From Desulfitobacterium hafniense DCB-2 (GTDB taxonomy: Bacteria; Bacillota; Desulfitobacteriia; Desulfitobacteriales; Desulfitobacteriaceae), in contig NC_011830.1 in NCBI RefSeq assembly GCF_000021925.1, forward strand, positions 1,388,501-1,452,500: a stretch of 64,000 bases of DNA. Direction: 5' to 3'. Positions 35,350-43,925 of the stretch are shown piece by piece (within the stretch, counting starts at the first letter, position 1; each line of letters begins with the position of its first letter). The position numbers and the translations under genes are program-made. Under the pieces are notes generated by a model. It saw only the letters and a program-made list of their open reading frames with translations. It did no database searches and was not told the origin of the DNA.

Positions 35350-35903
35350 AGACCAATTCGTTTCAGAACCAGTCCACCTAGTTTTTTAGCTAAAGGTAGG
35401 CCTACCCTTTTGGCCAAAGGGAAGCCTACTTTTTGTATTAAGGGCAGAGCAACTTTTTCAGCAAGGGGAGGACCCAAACGATCAGCAAGCTGGGGAGCGA
35501 TATTTCGTGCTAAGGGTGCCCCAAATTCCCGGGCGAAAGCGGGGCCAAAGCTCTGCAGAAAATTAACACCTTGCTTTTGCAGAAGAGATTTGAGTTCCGA
35601 GTTAACATCAACCGGGGCTGGTGCGGCAGGTTTCGGTGTTAAATTCGGAGTGCTGGTAGAATTCGCAACCGGTTGCGAATTTGCCAAGTTGGCCTGCACG
35701 GGGTTTAAATTGCTTTGCAAAATAGAATTTGCTGGGGGTTGTGCAGATGGCCGTTCGAGGGTTTGTGGAGGAGTGGAAGATGGTGAAGAAGATGAGAGGG
35801 GGCTTGGGGGAAGGTTATTTATATTATATTGAAAGGACCGAGAATTAGCCTGAGGAGTATCTAAAGAATTGACTTGAGGCTTAGCCGGCGAGAAAAGATG
35901 CAT
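35346..35903 (-). CDS. Hypothetical protein with Pro/Ser/Asn-rich linker and amphipathic C-terminal repeats
   Basis: 185 residues, no family recognised. After a short start (MHLFSPAKPQ) comes a low-complexity stretch rich in Pro, Ser, Asn and Gln (about residues 10-110). The C-terminal 70 residues contain repeats of the form GAPLARNIAPQ, GPPLAEKVALP, GFPLAKRVGLP and LAKKLGG, each a short Gly-x-Pro-Leu-Ala turn plus helix. The ATG at 35903 has GGAGGG seven bases upstream; longer starts lack one. It overlaps pspC tail to tail. Confidence 0.6.
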   Translation of the reverse strand: MHLFSPAKPQVNSLDTPQANSRSFQYNINNLPPSPLSSSSPSSTPPQTLERPSAQPPANSILQSNLNPVQANLANSQPVANSTSTPNLTPKPAAPAPVDVNSELKSLLQKQGVNFLQSFGPAFAREFGAPLARNIAPQLADRLGPPLAEKVALPLIQKVGFPLAKRVGLPLAKKLGGLVLKRIGL

Positions 35904-36337
35904 TTCATTCCCTCCTATATGGATAAACGGGTCATTACCCAATACACACTTACACATTATTATAATCCAAAATATTCCATTTGACTTATATAAGTTACTG
36001 ATCAAGTTGTACTATTTTAGTTCTTTAAACAGAGGTTTATGCTGACGCCGAGCTTATCGAATCGATAGTATGAGGTATATTATATTGTATATCGTACTGT
36101 ATATTATAATGTGTATATATGATATATAAATATGTCAGAAAAGTATATATTATTGATTCCCAATAATATACTAGTGACTTATGTGGATTATTGATATAAC
36201 ATTGATATTGCGTTCAGTGATTGCAAAAGGCAAGATAATGTATATATTTTATGTGTAATAATATATGCAAGATGCTGCTAAATAATGCAGTTGCCGACGC
36301 GGGAAATAGTATTATATTATAGGGGGCAGATATTCGA
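35904..36337. other. AT-rich intergenic region before the CWB2 protein
   Basis: A 434-base gap between divergent genes. It is strongly AT-rich, especially 36060-36180, where alternating TATA tracts give several TATAAT-like sequences (for example near 36110). This looks like the promoter region of a highly expressed surface protein, but no single -35/-10 pair could be chosen. No gene or stable RNA was seen. Confidence 0.5.
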
Positions 36338-38587
36338 ATGAAGAAGACAAGAGCTCGTGTCGTATCCAGTGTTATAGTTGCAGCTATGGTTCTTGGCACA
36401 GCTTTGCCAGCAGCCGTATTGGCTGACACCCAAGTACCTGCTGAAAGTAAAGTATCATTGAATCGTCTGCACGGTGAAAATCGTTTTGAAACTGCAGCGA
36501 AAGTTGCCACAGAAGGTTGGGAAACCTCTAAAGCAGCGATTCTTGCTTCCGGCAAACAGGAAAATTTGGTGGATGCTTTGACTGCAGCACCTTTCGCTAA
36601 TTCTATTGATGCACCGATTCTTCTGACCAATGGTGCGGATATTCCGGAAGCAACCATTGAAGCACTTAAAACTCTAAAAGTAGAAGAAATTTACACCGTA
36701 AGCGGTGCCATTAAAAAAGATGCTTTAGAAAAGATTTTTAAAGAGAATAATTTAGAAATCGTCATTAAAGAAGAATTAGGCGGTAAAGATCGCTTCGAGA
36801 CGGCTAAAAATATTGCCAGCCACCTTGACGATGTCGAGGGAATCATGGTAACCACGGCATATAAATATGCCGATGCGCTTTCTGTAGCATCTATCGCCGC
36901 TGCGAAGAATATACCCATCCTCCTGGCCGATCAGGATGGATTGCCTGAAATCGAGGCGGCATACCTTGATGAAATCAAGGATCAAGTGAAAGCAACCTAT
37001 GTACTGGGTGGAGAAATACTGATCAGCGAAGAAGTATATGAAGAATTGCCCGGAACCGATGGTGAAAGCAAGCTGCGTATTTTCGGCGATGACCGTTTTG
37101 ATACTAACTTAGAAGTATTAAAAACCTTCACCGATCTGGAGTACAGCAAGGTTTATGTGGGCAATGGTTATGATGAGCATCTCGTGGACGCCTTAGTTGT
37201 GTCGGCTCTTGCTGCCAAAACCAATTCTCCTATCGTTTTGGCTCAAAAAGAGCTCAGCAAAAAAGCAGAAGATCTCTTGCTTCCTAAATTGGGGGAAAAG
37301 AGCATTGTGGCTGTAGGTGGAACTACTGCTGTTACAGACAAAGCTCTTACCTTTAACCATGTGCGTCCCCAAGATTTCGCTGTCATGCAGGCATCCGGTG
37401 TTAACGGTTACAATGTAGGACTTCAAATCGTTGATGGAAGCGCGCGGGATTTGGCAAGTGTTGAAGTGACCCTTTACAGAGGGGAAACCGTTCTTGCCAA
37501 AAACACCAGTATGAATAAGCTCTTTAATTCTTACCCCACCGCAACCCAGCTTTCCTCACCTTTCAATATTGACGGAAACTTCTCTGCTGACGGTTACTGG
37601 TCTTACGGTAAATGGAACGGAAGTGTTCTCGATGTTCCTACCAAAGCAGTTATCAAAGTGACCTATTTGGATGGTCGTGTCTATGAAGTCGTTAATACAA
37701 AGCTTGCCGGTAATCCCGAAGATCTTAACCAAGAAGCCCTCAATCATGTCAAAGCTGAAGACTTTGGTGTAATGCAAGCGTCTGGAGTTAATGGCTATAA
37801 TGTTGGGTTCTCTTTAGTGGATAAACTTCCTGTGGATTTGCAGAGCATTGAAGTAAGCCTGGTCAAAGTAGAAACGATTAAAGATGAAGATGGCGAAGAA
37901 CAGCAAATTAAAGAAACAGTCCTGGCAACCAATACAGCAACCCGTGCTAAAAATGCCAAGCTTTTTGAATTAACCGGCCAACAGCTTTCTTCTCCCTTCA
38001 ATATCGATGGCTCTTTTGAAAACGATGGTTACTGGACCTATGGTGATTTCAACGGAACTGTTGAAGATGTCCCTACCAAAGCTATCATCACCATTCAATA
38101 CCAGGACGGACGTAAATTTACCGTTCAAAATACCGAGTTAACCGGGGATGCAAAACTTCTTGCCGCACCTGCTATCGTTTCCGGATTAGCTGAAGAATTA
38201 ACTGTAGGGGAAACGGTCGATTTTGCAGTGACCACCGCTCCCAACAGCTTTGTCGCTGAGCCGGCAGCGGCTACCACCAAAGTTCGGGTCAAGATCACTT
38301 TAACCCAAGGGAAAAAAGAGAACATGGTTCTTCAATATCTTGAAAATGACGGAACCTATCAAGCACTTCCTTTGAATGCAGAAAACAGCGCCTTTTATGG
38401 TCCTGAAACCGGGTTCCCTTTCCTGAATGCTGCAAGCCAGTTCAAAGTAACCTTCAGCGAAGCCGGGACCTATAAGTACAACTTGGAAGTCGTGACCGTT
38501 GCCGAAGAGGGTCAGCAAAGTGAAGTCCTTGCTTCCACCAAGGGTGAAGTGGTTGTCACTAAAGCACCTGCAGAAGGCAACGAATAA
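36338..38587 (+). CDS. Cell wall-binding repeat (CWB2) surface protein
   Basis: 749 residues with a signal peptide (KKTRARVVSSVIVAAMVLG...AVLA). Three CWB2 modules occupy about residues 40-335 (RLHGENRFETAAKVA, LGGKDRFETAKNIA, IFGDDRFDTNLEVL, each followed by DALTAAPFA- or DALSVASIA-like turns); these bind anionic cell-wall polymer. Two tandem beta-domains follow (about 345-455 and 466-595), both with FxVMQASGVNGYNVG, QLSSPFNIDG and DGYWxYGxxNG, then a C-terminal beta-sandwich-like region. It is likely an S-layer-type protein. The start lies after AGGGGGC, and a terminator follows at 38659. Confidence 0.85.
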   Translation: MKKTRARVVSSVIVAAMVLGTALPAAVLADTQVPAESKVSLNRLHGENRFETAAKVATEGWETSKAAILASGKQENLVDALTAAPFANSIDAPILLTNGADIPEATIEALKTLKVEEIYTVSGAIKKDALEKIFKENNLEIVIKEELGGKDRFETAKNIASHLDDVEGIMVTTAYKYADALSVASIAAAKNIPILLADQDGLPEIEAAYLDEIKDQVKATYVLGGEILISEEVYEELPGTDGESKLRIFGDDRFDTNLEVLKTFTDLEYSKVYVGNGYDEHLVDALVVSALAAKTNSPIVLAQKELSKKAEDLLLPKLGEKSIVAVGGTTAVTDKALTFNHVRPQDFAVMQASGVNGYNVGLQIVDGSARDLASVEVTLYRGETVLAKNTSMNKLFNSYPTATQLSSPFNIDGNFSADGYWSYGKWNGSVLDVPTKAVIKVTYLDGRVYEVVNTKLAGNPEDLNQEALNHVKAEDFGVMQASGVNGYNVGFSLVDKLPVDLQSIEVSLVKVETIKDEDGEEQQIKETVLATNTATRAKNAKLFELTGQQLSSPFNIDGSFENDGYWTYGDFNGTVEDVPTKAIITIQYQDGRKFTVQNTELTGDAKLLAAPAIVSGLAEELTVGETVDFAVTTAPNSFVAEPAAATTKVRVKITLTQGKKENMVLQYLENDGTYQALPLNAENSAFYGPETGFPFLNAASQFKVTFSEAGTYKYNLEVVTVAEEGQQSEVLASTKGEVVVTKAPAEGNE

Positions 38588-38658
38588 GACGGCTCAGATA
38601 GAGAATTTACAGAGCAGTGTTTGAAAATGAATAGGATACACTGTCGAAGAAACTAGTT

Positions 38659-38688
38659 AAGGAGGGGGATTGCCCCTCCTTTTTTCTG
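38659..38688 (+). terminator. Terminator after the CWB2 gene
   Basis: AAGGAGGGG pairs with CCCCTCCTT across a short GATTG loop, with a run of Ts. Confidence 0.9.
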
Positions 38689-38717
38689 TCTAAAACAGCA
38701 ATGAAAAAACTCCCGTG

Positions 38718-40079
38718 TTATCTGGCTGCCAGGGGGGAACCCCAGTAATTTGCTGCCGGAGTGCCTGCATAGCCGATCTGAAGGTTTCTGGCCAGCTCAG
38801 GATCCAGGCAAACCAGGTCCTCCCGGCCCAGCTCTTGAATAGCTTTTTTACCCATGGCCTGCAAGGCCATTTTCAGCTCTTCCTGACAAGAGAGGAGGAA
38901 GTTCGCAAGGCACCTGCTTCCTTCTTCAATATCAAACTCCTCGGCAAGGGAGCCGTTATACAGTGCCAACTGATGAGCAGGATGCTGGGGAAGAGCTTTG
39001 GTGATTTGATTTTGGAGTGCAGCTATAATGGCGATGGACCCTATGTAGACGGCATCGGCGCCTAGAGCCAGGGCTTTGAGGATTTCGCCCGGAGTACGGA
39101 AACCTCCGGCTGCGATGACTGTGAATTGTTCCCTTAGGTTCTGCCCTTTCAGCCAATTGATCGTTCTTCCTAAGCCAAAGAGGGTAGGTAAGCCCATATC
39201 ATCTTCCAAAGTGGGGGAAGAAGCTGCAGTTCCGCCTTCTTGACCATCGATACAAATAAAATCGGCCTCGGTTTTGGCGATGACTTCCAATTCCCTTTCC
39301 ATAAAGTGGGTGGCGGCGATTTTGATTCCTACCGGAACAGAATACTCTTTTTTCAGCTTTTTGATGAGTTTAACGAGGTCTTCCGGTGAATTGACTTCAG
39401 GTAAGCGTGAGCTTTTTCCGGTGCTGCCTCCTTCATCGATTTGCCAGAGCACCCGGAGGTGTTCATCCATATCCTCTTCCTTTACGGAAGAAGAGACAGC
39501 ACCGCCCCAGGCGCCTTGTCCCAGCTGAACTTCAATGGCATCCACCAGCCCCAGCTGCTCGGGAGAATTCAGCCAGCCGCCGCGATTATACTGACCGATC
39601 AGGAAATCGGCGGCTTCCCGCTCTTCCTCAGATACTGCCGATTCCCCGGTGTTGGTGGCTGTTCCGGCTGTTGAGGCCCCTTTGGCTAGAGCGATTTTCA
39701 TGGGCAGATTCAGAGAACCTCCATAGGACATGCCGGTGATGAGAATAGGAGTATCCAGCTTGAGGGGCTTTTGGGCTTGGGGCCCGATGACCACCTTAGT
39801 GTCAATGGTCGTATCGTCCGGGGTAGGGAGCTCAAAAAGCTGTCTTGGGTTCAGCAACAACTGCTCCCAAGGGGATAAACGCAGGGGGCTGCCCATGGGC
39901 CTTGTCAGTGCTTTTCCTGTCTCTGCCCGAATCCCTGCTTCGATCACAGCCCGCAAAGTCAGTTTTTCAAAGGTTGTGGTCATGACCATGGGGTTATTTG
40001 GATAAGACTCGGTAAGCATGTTCTTGAGCATACCATCTGTTAAAGGGTTCATTAAGCGCAGCATCAATTCGTTAATCAT
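38718..40079 (-). CDS. FMN-binding glutamate synthase-family protein
   Basis: 453 residues matching the FMN/synthase (GltB2-like) domain of glutamate synthase without the glutaminase domain. The barrel shows TPILITGMSYGGSLNLPMK, TGESAVSEEE, VGIKIAATHFMERELE, FICIDGQEGGTAASSP, ITVIAAGGFRTPGEILKALA-like and GADAVYIGS. Such stand-alone proteins may be ferredoxin-dependent glutamate synthases or related FMN oxidoreductases; the cysteine cluster of full GltB was not found. ATG 40079 is preferred to GTG 40088, which sits inside the GAGGTG ribosome site. It lies in a minus-strand nitrogen-metabolism block. Confidence 0.8.
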   Translation of the reverse strand: MINELMLRLMNPLTDGMLKNMLTESYPNNPMVMTTTFEKLTLRAVIEAGIRAETGKALTRPMGSPLRLSPWEQLLLNPRQLFELPTPDDTTIDTKVVIGPQAQKPLKLDTPILITGMSYGGSLNLPMKIALAKGASTAGTATNTGESAVSEEEREAADFLIGQYNRGGWLNSPEQLGLVDAIEVQLGQGAWGGAVSSSVKEEDMDEHLRVLWQIDEGGSTGKSSRLPEVNSPEDLVKLIKKLKKEYSVPVGIKIAATHFMERELEVIAKTEADFICIDGQEGGTAASSPTLEDDMGLPTLFGLGRTINWLKGQNLREQFTVIAAGGFRTPGEILKALALGADAVYIGSIAIIAALQNQITKALPQHPAHQLALYNGSLAEEFDIEEGSRCLANFLLSCQEELKMALQAMGKKAIQELGREDLVCLDPELARNLQIGYAGTPAANYWGSPLAAR

Positions 40080-40177
40080 GCAAAACACCTCTTTTGTTTA
40101 GTTGTTATAGTATGTGTCTTTTGCAAAGATTTATCGGCAAGCATAAAAAAACCAGAAAGTATGCTGCATTAATAAAA

Positions 40178-40211
40178 AACAGCCGCGACTAAAAAAGTCG
40201 TGGCTGCTGTT
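40178..40211 (-). terminator. Terminator after ridA
   Basis: On the minus strand GCAGCCACGACT pairs with AGTCGCGGCTG across a T-rich loop and is followed by TTTTTTATT, directly after the ridA stop. Confidence 0.8.
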
Positions 40212-40218
40212 TCCTATG

Positions 40219-40599
40219 TTAGTCGGCTAAAGCAATAGCTTCAATCTCAATGATGGCATCCTTGGGGAGCCGGGCTACTTGCACTGCTGAACGGGCAGGC
40301 GGATTCGTTGTAAAGAAGGTTCCGTAGATTTCATTCATGGCGGCAAAATCGTTCATATCTCTCAAGAAAACGACTACTTTAACGACTTTAGCCAGGGAAG
40401 TTCCGGCACTTTCCAGGATGTTCCTTACATTTTCCAAGGATTGATGAGTCGCTTTGCGTATATCGGTTTCTAACTCACCGGTCACAGGATTAAGTGGTAA
40501 TTGCCCTGAAGTGAACACCAGATTTCCCGCTTTGATTCCTTGGGAATAGGGGCCGATAGCGGCAGGAGCCTTATCGGTGTGTAAAACATTGATAGACAT
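40219..40599 (-). CDS. ridA: RidA family enamine/imine deaminase
   Basis: 126 residues of the YjgF/YER057c/UK114 family that hydrolyses reactive 2-aminoacrylate and related imines to 2-keto acids. The family signature with the active arginine is NPPARSAVQVARLPKDAIIE; AIGPYSQGI and VFTSGQLPLNP are also present. It is next to tryptophanase, a PLP beta-eliminating enzyme whose reaction passes through aminoacrylate, so a protective role there is plausible. A good GGAGG-type site precedes the ATG. Confidence 0.93.
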   Translation of the reverse strand: MSINVLHTDKAPAAIGPYSQGIKAGNLVFTSGQLPLNPVTGELETDIRKATHQSLENVRNILESAGTSLAKVVKVVVFLRDMNDFAAMNEIYGTFFTTNPPARSAVQVARLPKDAIIEIEAIALAD

Positions 40600-40748
40600 A
40601 AATTAACCTCCTGTTTAAATGCTCTTGGAGCAAATTAAATAAATTTAAGGGGATTATGCTGATAGTGAGTTTATTATAACACTAACCGCAGGCGGATGCC
40701 TCAAAACAGCCTGAATGTTTTTGTATCACTGTTTGTCAATGAAAAGGA

Positions 40749-40792
40749 GGGAAGCCCGGAGCCCTATCGACAATGGGGTTCCGGGCTTCCCG
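40749..40792 (-). terminator. Terminator after tnaA
   Basis: GGAAGCCCGGA (plus-strand left arm) pairs with TCCGGGCTTCC around CCCTATCGACAATGGGG, an extended GC-rich hairpin just downstream of the tnaA stop; the T tract on the minus strand is modest. Confidence 0.75.
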
Positions 40793-40801
40793 CTCAGTAT
40801 A

Positions 40802-42190
40802 TTACTCGATGGGTGCCAGTGATGCCTGGAAGTGGCGCAGAATGGGGGGTTCCCAAGTGATTTTATATCCGCGTTTAATAGTGTGAGCCCGTTCTTTAAT
40901 TGCGATCAAGGCATCAGCCATAATGTCAAGATGGGCCTGGGTGTAGACCCGGCGTGGTATGGCAAGGCGGCTGAATTCAAAGTCGGCCTTTAGCTGTTCG
41001 CCGGTATCCGGGTCGTTGCCCAGCATATAAGAACCGATATCACAAGTCCGAATGCCGGCTTCTTTATAAAGCTCCACGCAAAGAACCTGACCAGGGAACT
41101 CATTGTAAGGAATATGGGGGAACATGGCAGCAGCATCAACAAATACGCCATGGCCGCCGACAGGGGACTGATAGGCAATACCGGCATCATCTAAGCGGGC
41201 TGCCAGGTATTCCATTTGACCAATTCGGTAACGGAGATAGTTTTCATCGATTCCCTCGTAGAGACCGATAGCCAAGGCTTCCATATCACGACCGGAAAGA
41301 CCGCCATAAGTGAAGAAGCCTTCATAACTGATGCAATTAGCTTTGATTTTTAAGACCAGCGGTGAATCGGCATCTTTAACACCAAGGAGGCCGCCCATAT
41401 TGACGATAGTGTCTTTCTTAGCTGACATAGTGAAGAGCTCGCCGTAGCTGAACATTTCACGAACAATATCTTTAATGGATACGTCCTTGTATTCTGGCTC
41501 ATCACGTTTGATGAAGTGAGCATTTTCCGCATAGCGGGCTGCGTCAATGCACATAGGAATACCATATTTTTTAGCTAAAGCAGAAACTTCACGAAGATTT
41601 TTCATGGAGACGGGTTGTCCGCCGGCAGAGTTGTTGGTGATGGTCATGACAACCAAACCAATGTTTTCCGGACCCTTCTCTTTGATGACTTCTTCCATCT
41701 TGGCAACGTCCATATTCCCTTTAAAGGGAGCGCGTTTGGATGGATCTTTGGCTTCTTCTACCACGCAGTCAATGGGTCTGGCGCCAGACAAGATGACATG
41801 GGCGCGAGTGGTATCAAAAAACATGTTGGAAATTGCAAATTTACCTTCGCTGAGCAGTAAGGGGAAGACAACTTTCTCTGCTGCACGACCTTGGTGAACA
41901 GGTTGGATATAGCCAAAGCCAAAAATATCCTTGCCTGCTTCCATGAGTTTAAAGTAGCTGGAAGCTCCTGCATAGGCCTCGTCGCCTCTCATCACACCAG
42001 CCCACTGCTCCTGGCTCATGGCATTGGTTCCGGAGTCAGTCAGCAAATCGATGTAGCAATCCTCTCCTTTTAAGTTGAAAAGGTTGTAATTAGCCTTGGC
42101 GATTTTCTCTTCTCTTTCTTCTTGGGTAAGCATCCGCAAGGGCTCTACCACCTTAATTCGAAAGGGTTCGGGTACATACTTGATTGCCAT
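40802..42190 (-). CDS. tnaA: Tryptophanase (tryptophan indole-lyase)
   Basis: 462 residues, PLP beta-eliminating lyase forming indole, pyruvate and ammonia from L-tryptophan. It has FIDLLTDSGT-type YIDLLTDSGTNAMS, MRGDEAYAG, TITNNSAGGQPVS and the PLP-lysine region TMSAKKDTIVNMGG. Tyrosine phenol-lyase is a close relative, but the region IRTCDIGSYMLG lacks the arginine that in phenol-lyases follows GVRSME and resembles tryptophanase (IRAVEIGSF), so tryptophanase is preferred. The ATG at 42190 has GGAGG upstream. A sigma-54 promoter lies at 42291-42307. Confidence 0.85.
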   Translation of the reverse strand: MAIKYVPEPFRIKVVEPLRMLTQEEREEKIAKANYNLFNLKGEDCYIDLLTDSGTNAMSQEQWAGVMRGDEAYAGASSYFKLMEAGKDIFGFGYIQPVHQGRAAEKVVFPLLLSEGKFAISNMFFDTTRAHVILSGARPIDCVVEEAKDPSKRAPFKGNMDVAKMEEVIKEKGPENIGLVVMTITNNSAGGQPVSMKNLREVSALAKKYGIPMCIDAARYAENAHFIKRDEPEYKDVSIKDIVREMFSYGELFTMSAKKDTIVNMGGLLGVKDADSPLVLKIKANCISYEGFFTYGGLSGRDMEALAIGLYEGIDENYLRYRIGQMEYLAARLDDAGIAYQSPVGGHGVFVDAAAMFPHIPYNEFPGQVLCVELYKEAGIRTCDIGSYMLGNDPDTGEQLKADFEFSRLAIPRRVYTQAHLDIMADALIAIKERAHTIKRGYKITWEPPILRHFQASLAPIE

Positions 42191-42290
42191 AACAAATACC
42201 TCCATTTAATTTTATTCATACCCCGGTTATCGAAATGATGAGCGGTCGGTATTTGGCATAGTAGTTGGAACAAGTTCTGTCTTAATCTTT

Positions 42291-42307
42291 ATGCAAGATT
42301 CATGCCA
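42291..42307 (-). promoter_or_regulatory. Sigma-54 (-24/-12) promoter for tnaA
   Basis: On the minus strand the sequence reads TGGCATGAATCTTGCAT, matching TGGCAC-N5-TTGCA with the invariant GG and GC ten bases apart. It is about 100 bases upstream of the tnaA start. A TyrR-like sigma-54 activator is encoded at 43926-45548. Confidence 0.82.
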
Positions 42308-42319
42308 ATGTTAAGGCTT

Positions 42320-43678
42320 TTATTTACTTTCTCTTGATTTTTTGATTTTGAAGCTAATCCAGAGGATAAGCAACCAGATGGGAAGAACCAATACAGCCAT
42401 TTTCATGCTTTCAGTAAAGGCCATAAGGATGACAATCATCACAAGGAAGGCGGCGCAAAAATAGTTTGTGTAAGGGTGTAGAGGGGTCTTGAAGTGAAGA
42501 GCATCGCCTTCACCCTGAGCGATTTTTGCCTTGCGGAATTTAAGGTTTACGATAATAATCGTAGTCCAGGTAATAACTGCGGCAATGATCGCCACAGCCA
42601 TGAGATACGTAAAGATTTTGCCGGGCAACAGGAAGTTGAGAATAACACCGACTAAGGTAATTCCGGAAGAGACCAGCACTCCGGCGACAGGAATCCCCCG
42701 TTTGTTTAATTTGGCAAAAAGCTTCGGAGCATTGCCTTGCATAGCCAGACTGTACAGCATACGTCCATTGCTGTAGACGCCGCTGTTGTACACGGAAAGG
42801 GCAGCGGTTAGAACAACGATATTGAGGAGGGTTGCAGCCGCAGGAATGCCAATTTTAGAGAAGATCATAACGAAGGGACTTCCGTCAGCACCCACCTGAT
42901 TCCAGGGATAAAGAACCATCAGGACAGATAAGGCTCCCACATAGAAAATAAGAATTCTCCACATAACCTGGTTGATGGCTTTAGGAATGGATTTTTGGGG
43001 GTTATCAGCTTCACCGGCCGTGATACCGATGAGCTCAATTCCGCCAAAGCTGAACATGACCGGTACCAAAGAGAACAAAATACCAATCATGCCATTGGGA
43101 ATAAACCCGCCGTGAATCCAAAGGTTATCAAATCCTGTAGCTTCACCGTTGATTCCAGAGAAGATAAGAAATAATCCGAAGACAATCATGCCGATAATTG
43201 CCACAACTTTAACAATCGCAAACCAGAATTCAAATTCACCAAAGGTGCCGACACTAATAAGGTTAAGCAGAGTAACGAGGACGAGGCAGACCAGAGCAGT
43301 TAGCCAGTGAGGGATGTCGGGGAACCAGAAATTGATATAGATCCCGACGGCAGTCAATTCAGCCATGCTTACGACGATATAATTGAACCAATAATTCCAA
43401 CCAGAAAGAAATCCGGGAAATTCCCCCCAATACTTATAGGCAAAATGACTGAAGGATCCGGAAACAGGTTCATCGACGGCCATTTCCCCTAACATTCTCA
43501 TGATGAAAAAGATAACTAATCCACCAATAAGATAGGAAAATGTGATTGCGGGACCGGCCAGCTCAATCGTTGCAGCAGAACCGTAAAAAAGACCTGTGCC
43601 AATCGCTCCTCCTAGAGCGATCATTTGGATATGCCGGTTTTTTAGACCGCGGTGCATACCGTTTTCTTGGTTGCTCAT
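42320..43678 (-). CDS. Amino-acid permease, APC superfamily (AAT type)
   Basis: 452 residues with about 12 membrane helices. The N-terminus HRGLKNRHIQMIALGGAIGT and SHFAYKYWGEFPGFLSGWNY are standard for the amino-acid transporter family (GabP, ProY, AroP, AnsP). The genomic position beside tryptophanase and a TyrR-like regulator, and its own sigma-54 promoter, suggest uptake of an aromatic amino acid, which is an inference. An AGGAG site lies upstream of the ATG. Confidence 0.87.
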   Translation of the reverse strand: MSNQENGMHRGLKNRHIQMIALGGAIGTGLFYGSAATIELAGPAITFSYLIGGLVIFFIMRMLGEMAVDEPVSGSFSHFAYKYWGEFPGFLSGWNYWFNYIVVSMAELTAVGIYINFWFPDIPHWLTALVCLVLVTLLNLISVGTFGEFEFWFAIVKVVAIIGMIVFGLFLIFSGINGEATGFDNLWIHGGFIPNGMIGILFSLVPVMFSFGGIELIGITAGEADNPQKSIPKAINQVMWRILIFYVGALSVLMVLYPWNQVGADGSPFVMIFSKIGIPAAATLLNIVVLTAALSVYNSGVYSNGRMLYSLAMQGNAPKLFAKLNKRGIPVAGVLVSSGITLVGVILNFLLPGKIFTYLMAVAIIAAVITWTTIIIVNLKFRKAKIAQGEGDALHFKTPLHPYTNYFCAAFLVMIVILMAFTESMKMAVLVLPIWLLILWISFKIKKSRESK

Positions 43679-43727
43679 AAAATTTCTCCTCCCGATAATG
43701 TAATTGAATAGTGCGTGCTTTATGATA

Positions 43728-43744
43728 ATGCAAATCCCATGCCA
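43728..43744 (-). promoter_or_regulatory. Sigma-54 (-24/-12) promoter for the permease
   Basis: On the minus strand the sequence reads TGGCATGGGATTTGCAT, again TGGCAT-N5-TTGCAT and nearly the same as the tnaA promoter. It lies about 50 bases upstream of the permease ATG. Confidence 0.85.
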
Positions 43745-43850
43745 AAAATAATTGCAAAACTATTAAATATTTTAGGATATTTTCTTGTATTTCGTAGGGT
43801 AACTGTCGAATCGTTGCAAGAGAATAACGATATACGTATCTAAAATAAAA

Positions 43851-43887
43851 ATGTGATAAGAAAAGTTGACAACTTTTCTTATCACAT
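43851..43887 (-). terminator. Terminator of the TyrR-like gene; 37-base perfect palindrome
   Basis: ATGTGATAAGAAAAGTTG and its exact complement are separated by one base. On the minus strand it is followed by TTTTTATTTTAG, consistent with termination 38 bases after the regulator's stop codon. Confidence 0.8.
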
Positions 43888-43925
43888 GGTGAAAAATTTT
43901 TGCACATTCTGCTTATTCCTTTAAA

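Noticed and set aside
40802..42190. Tyrosine phenol-lyase instead of tryptophanase
   Set aside because: The substrate region IRTCDIGSY lacks the arginine expected for phenol-lyases and resembles tryptophanase; biochemical confirmation would still be decisive.
43851..43887. 37-base perfect palindrome as a regulator binding site or recombination site
   Set aside because: It lies directly after a stop codon and has a T tract on the correct strand, so termination explains it.
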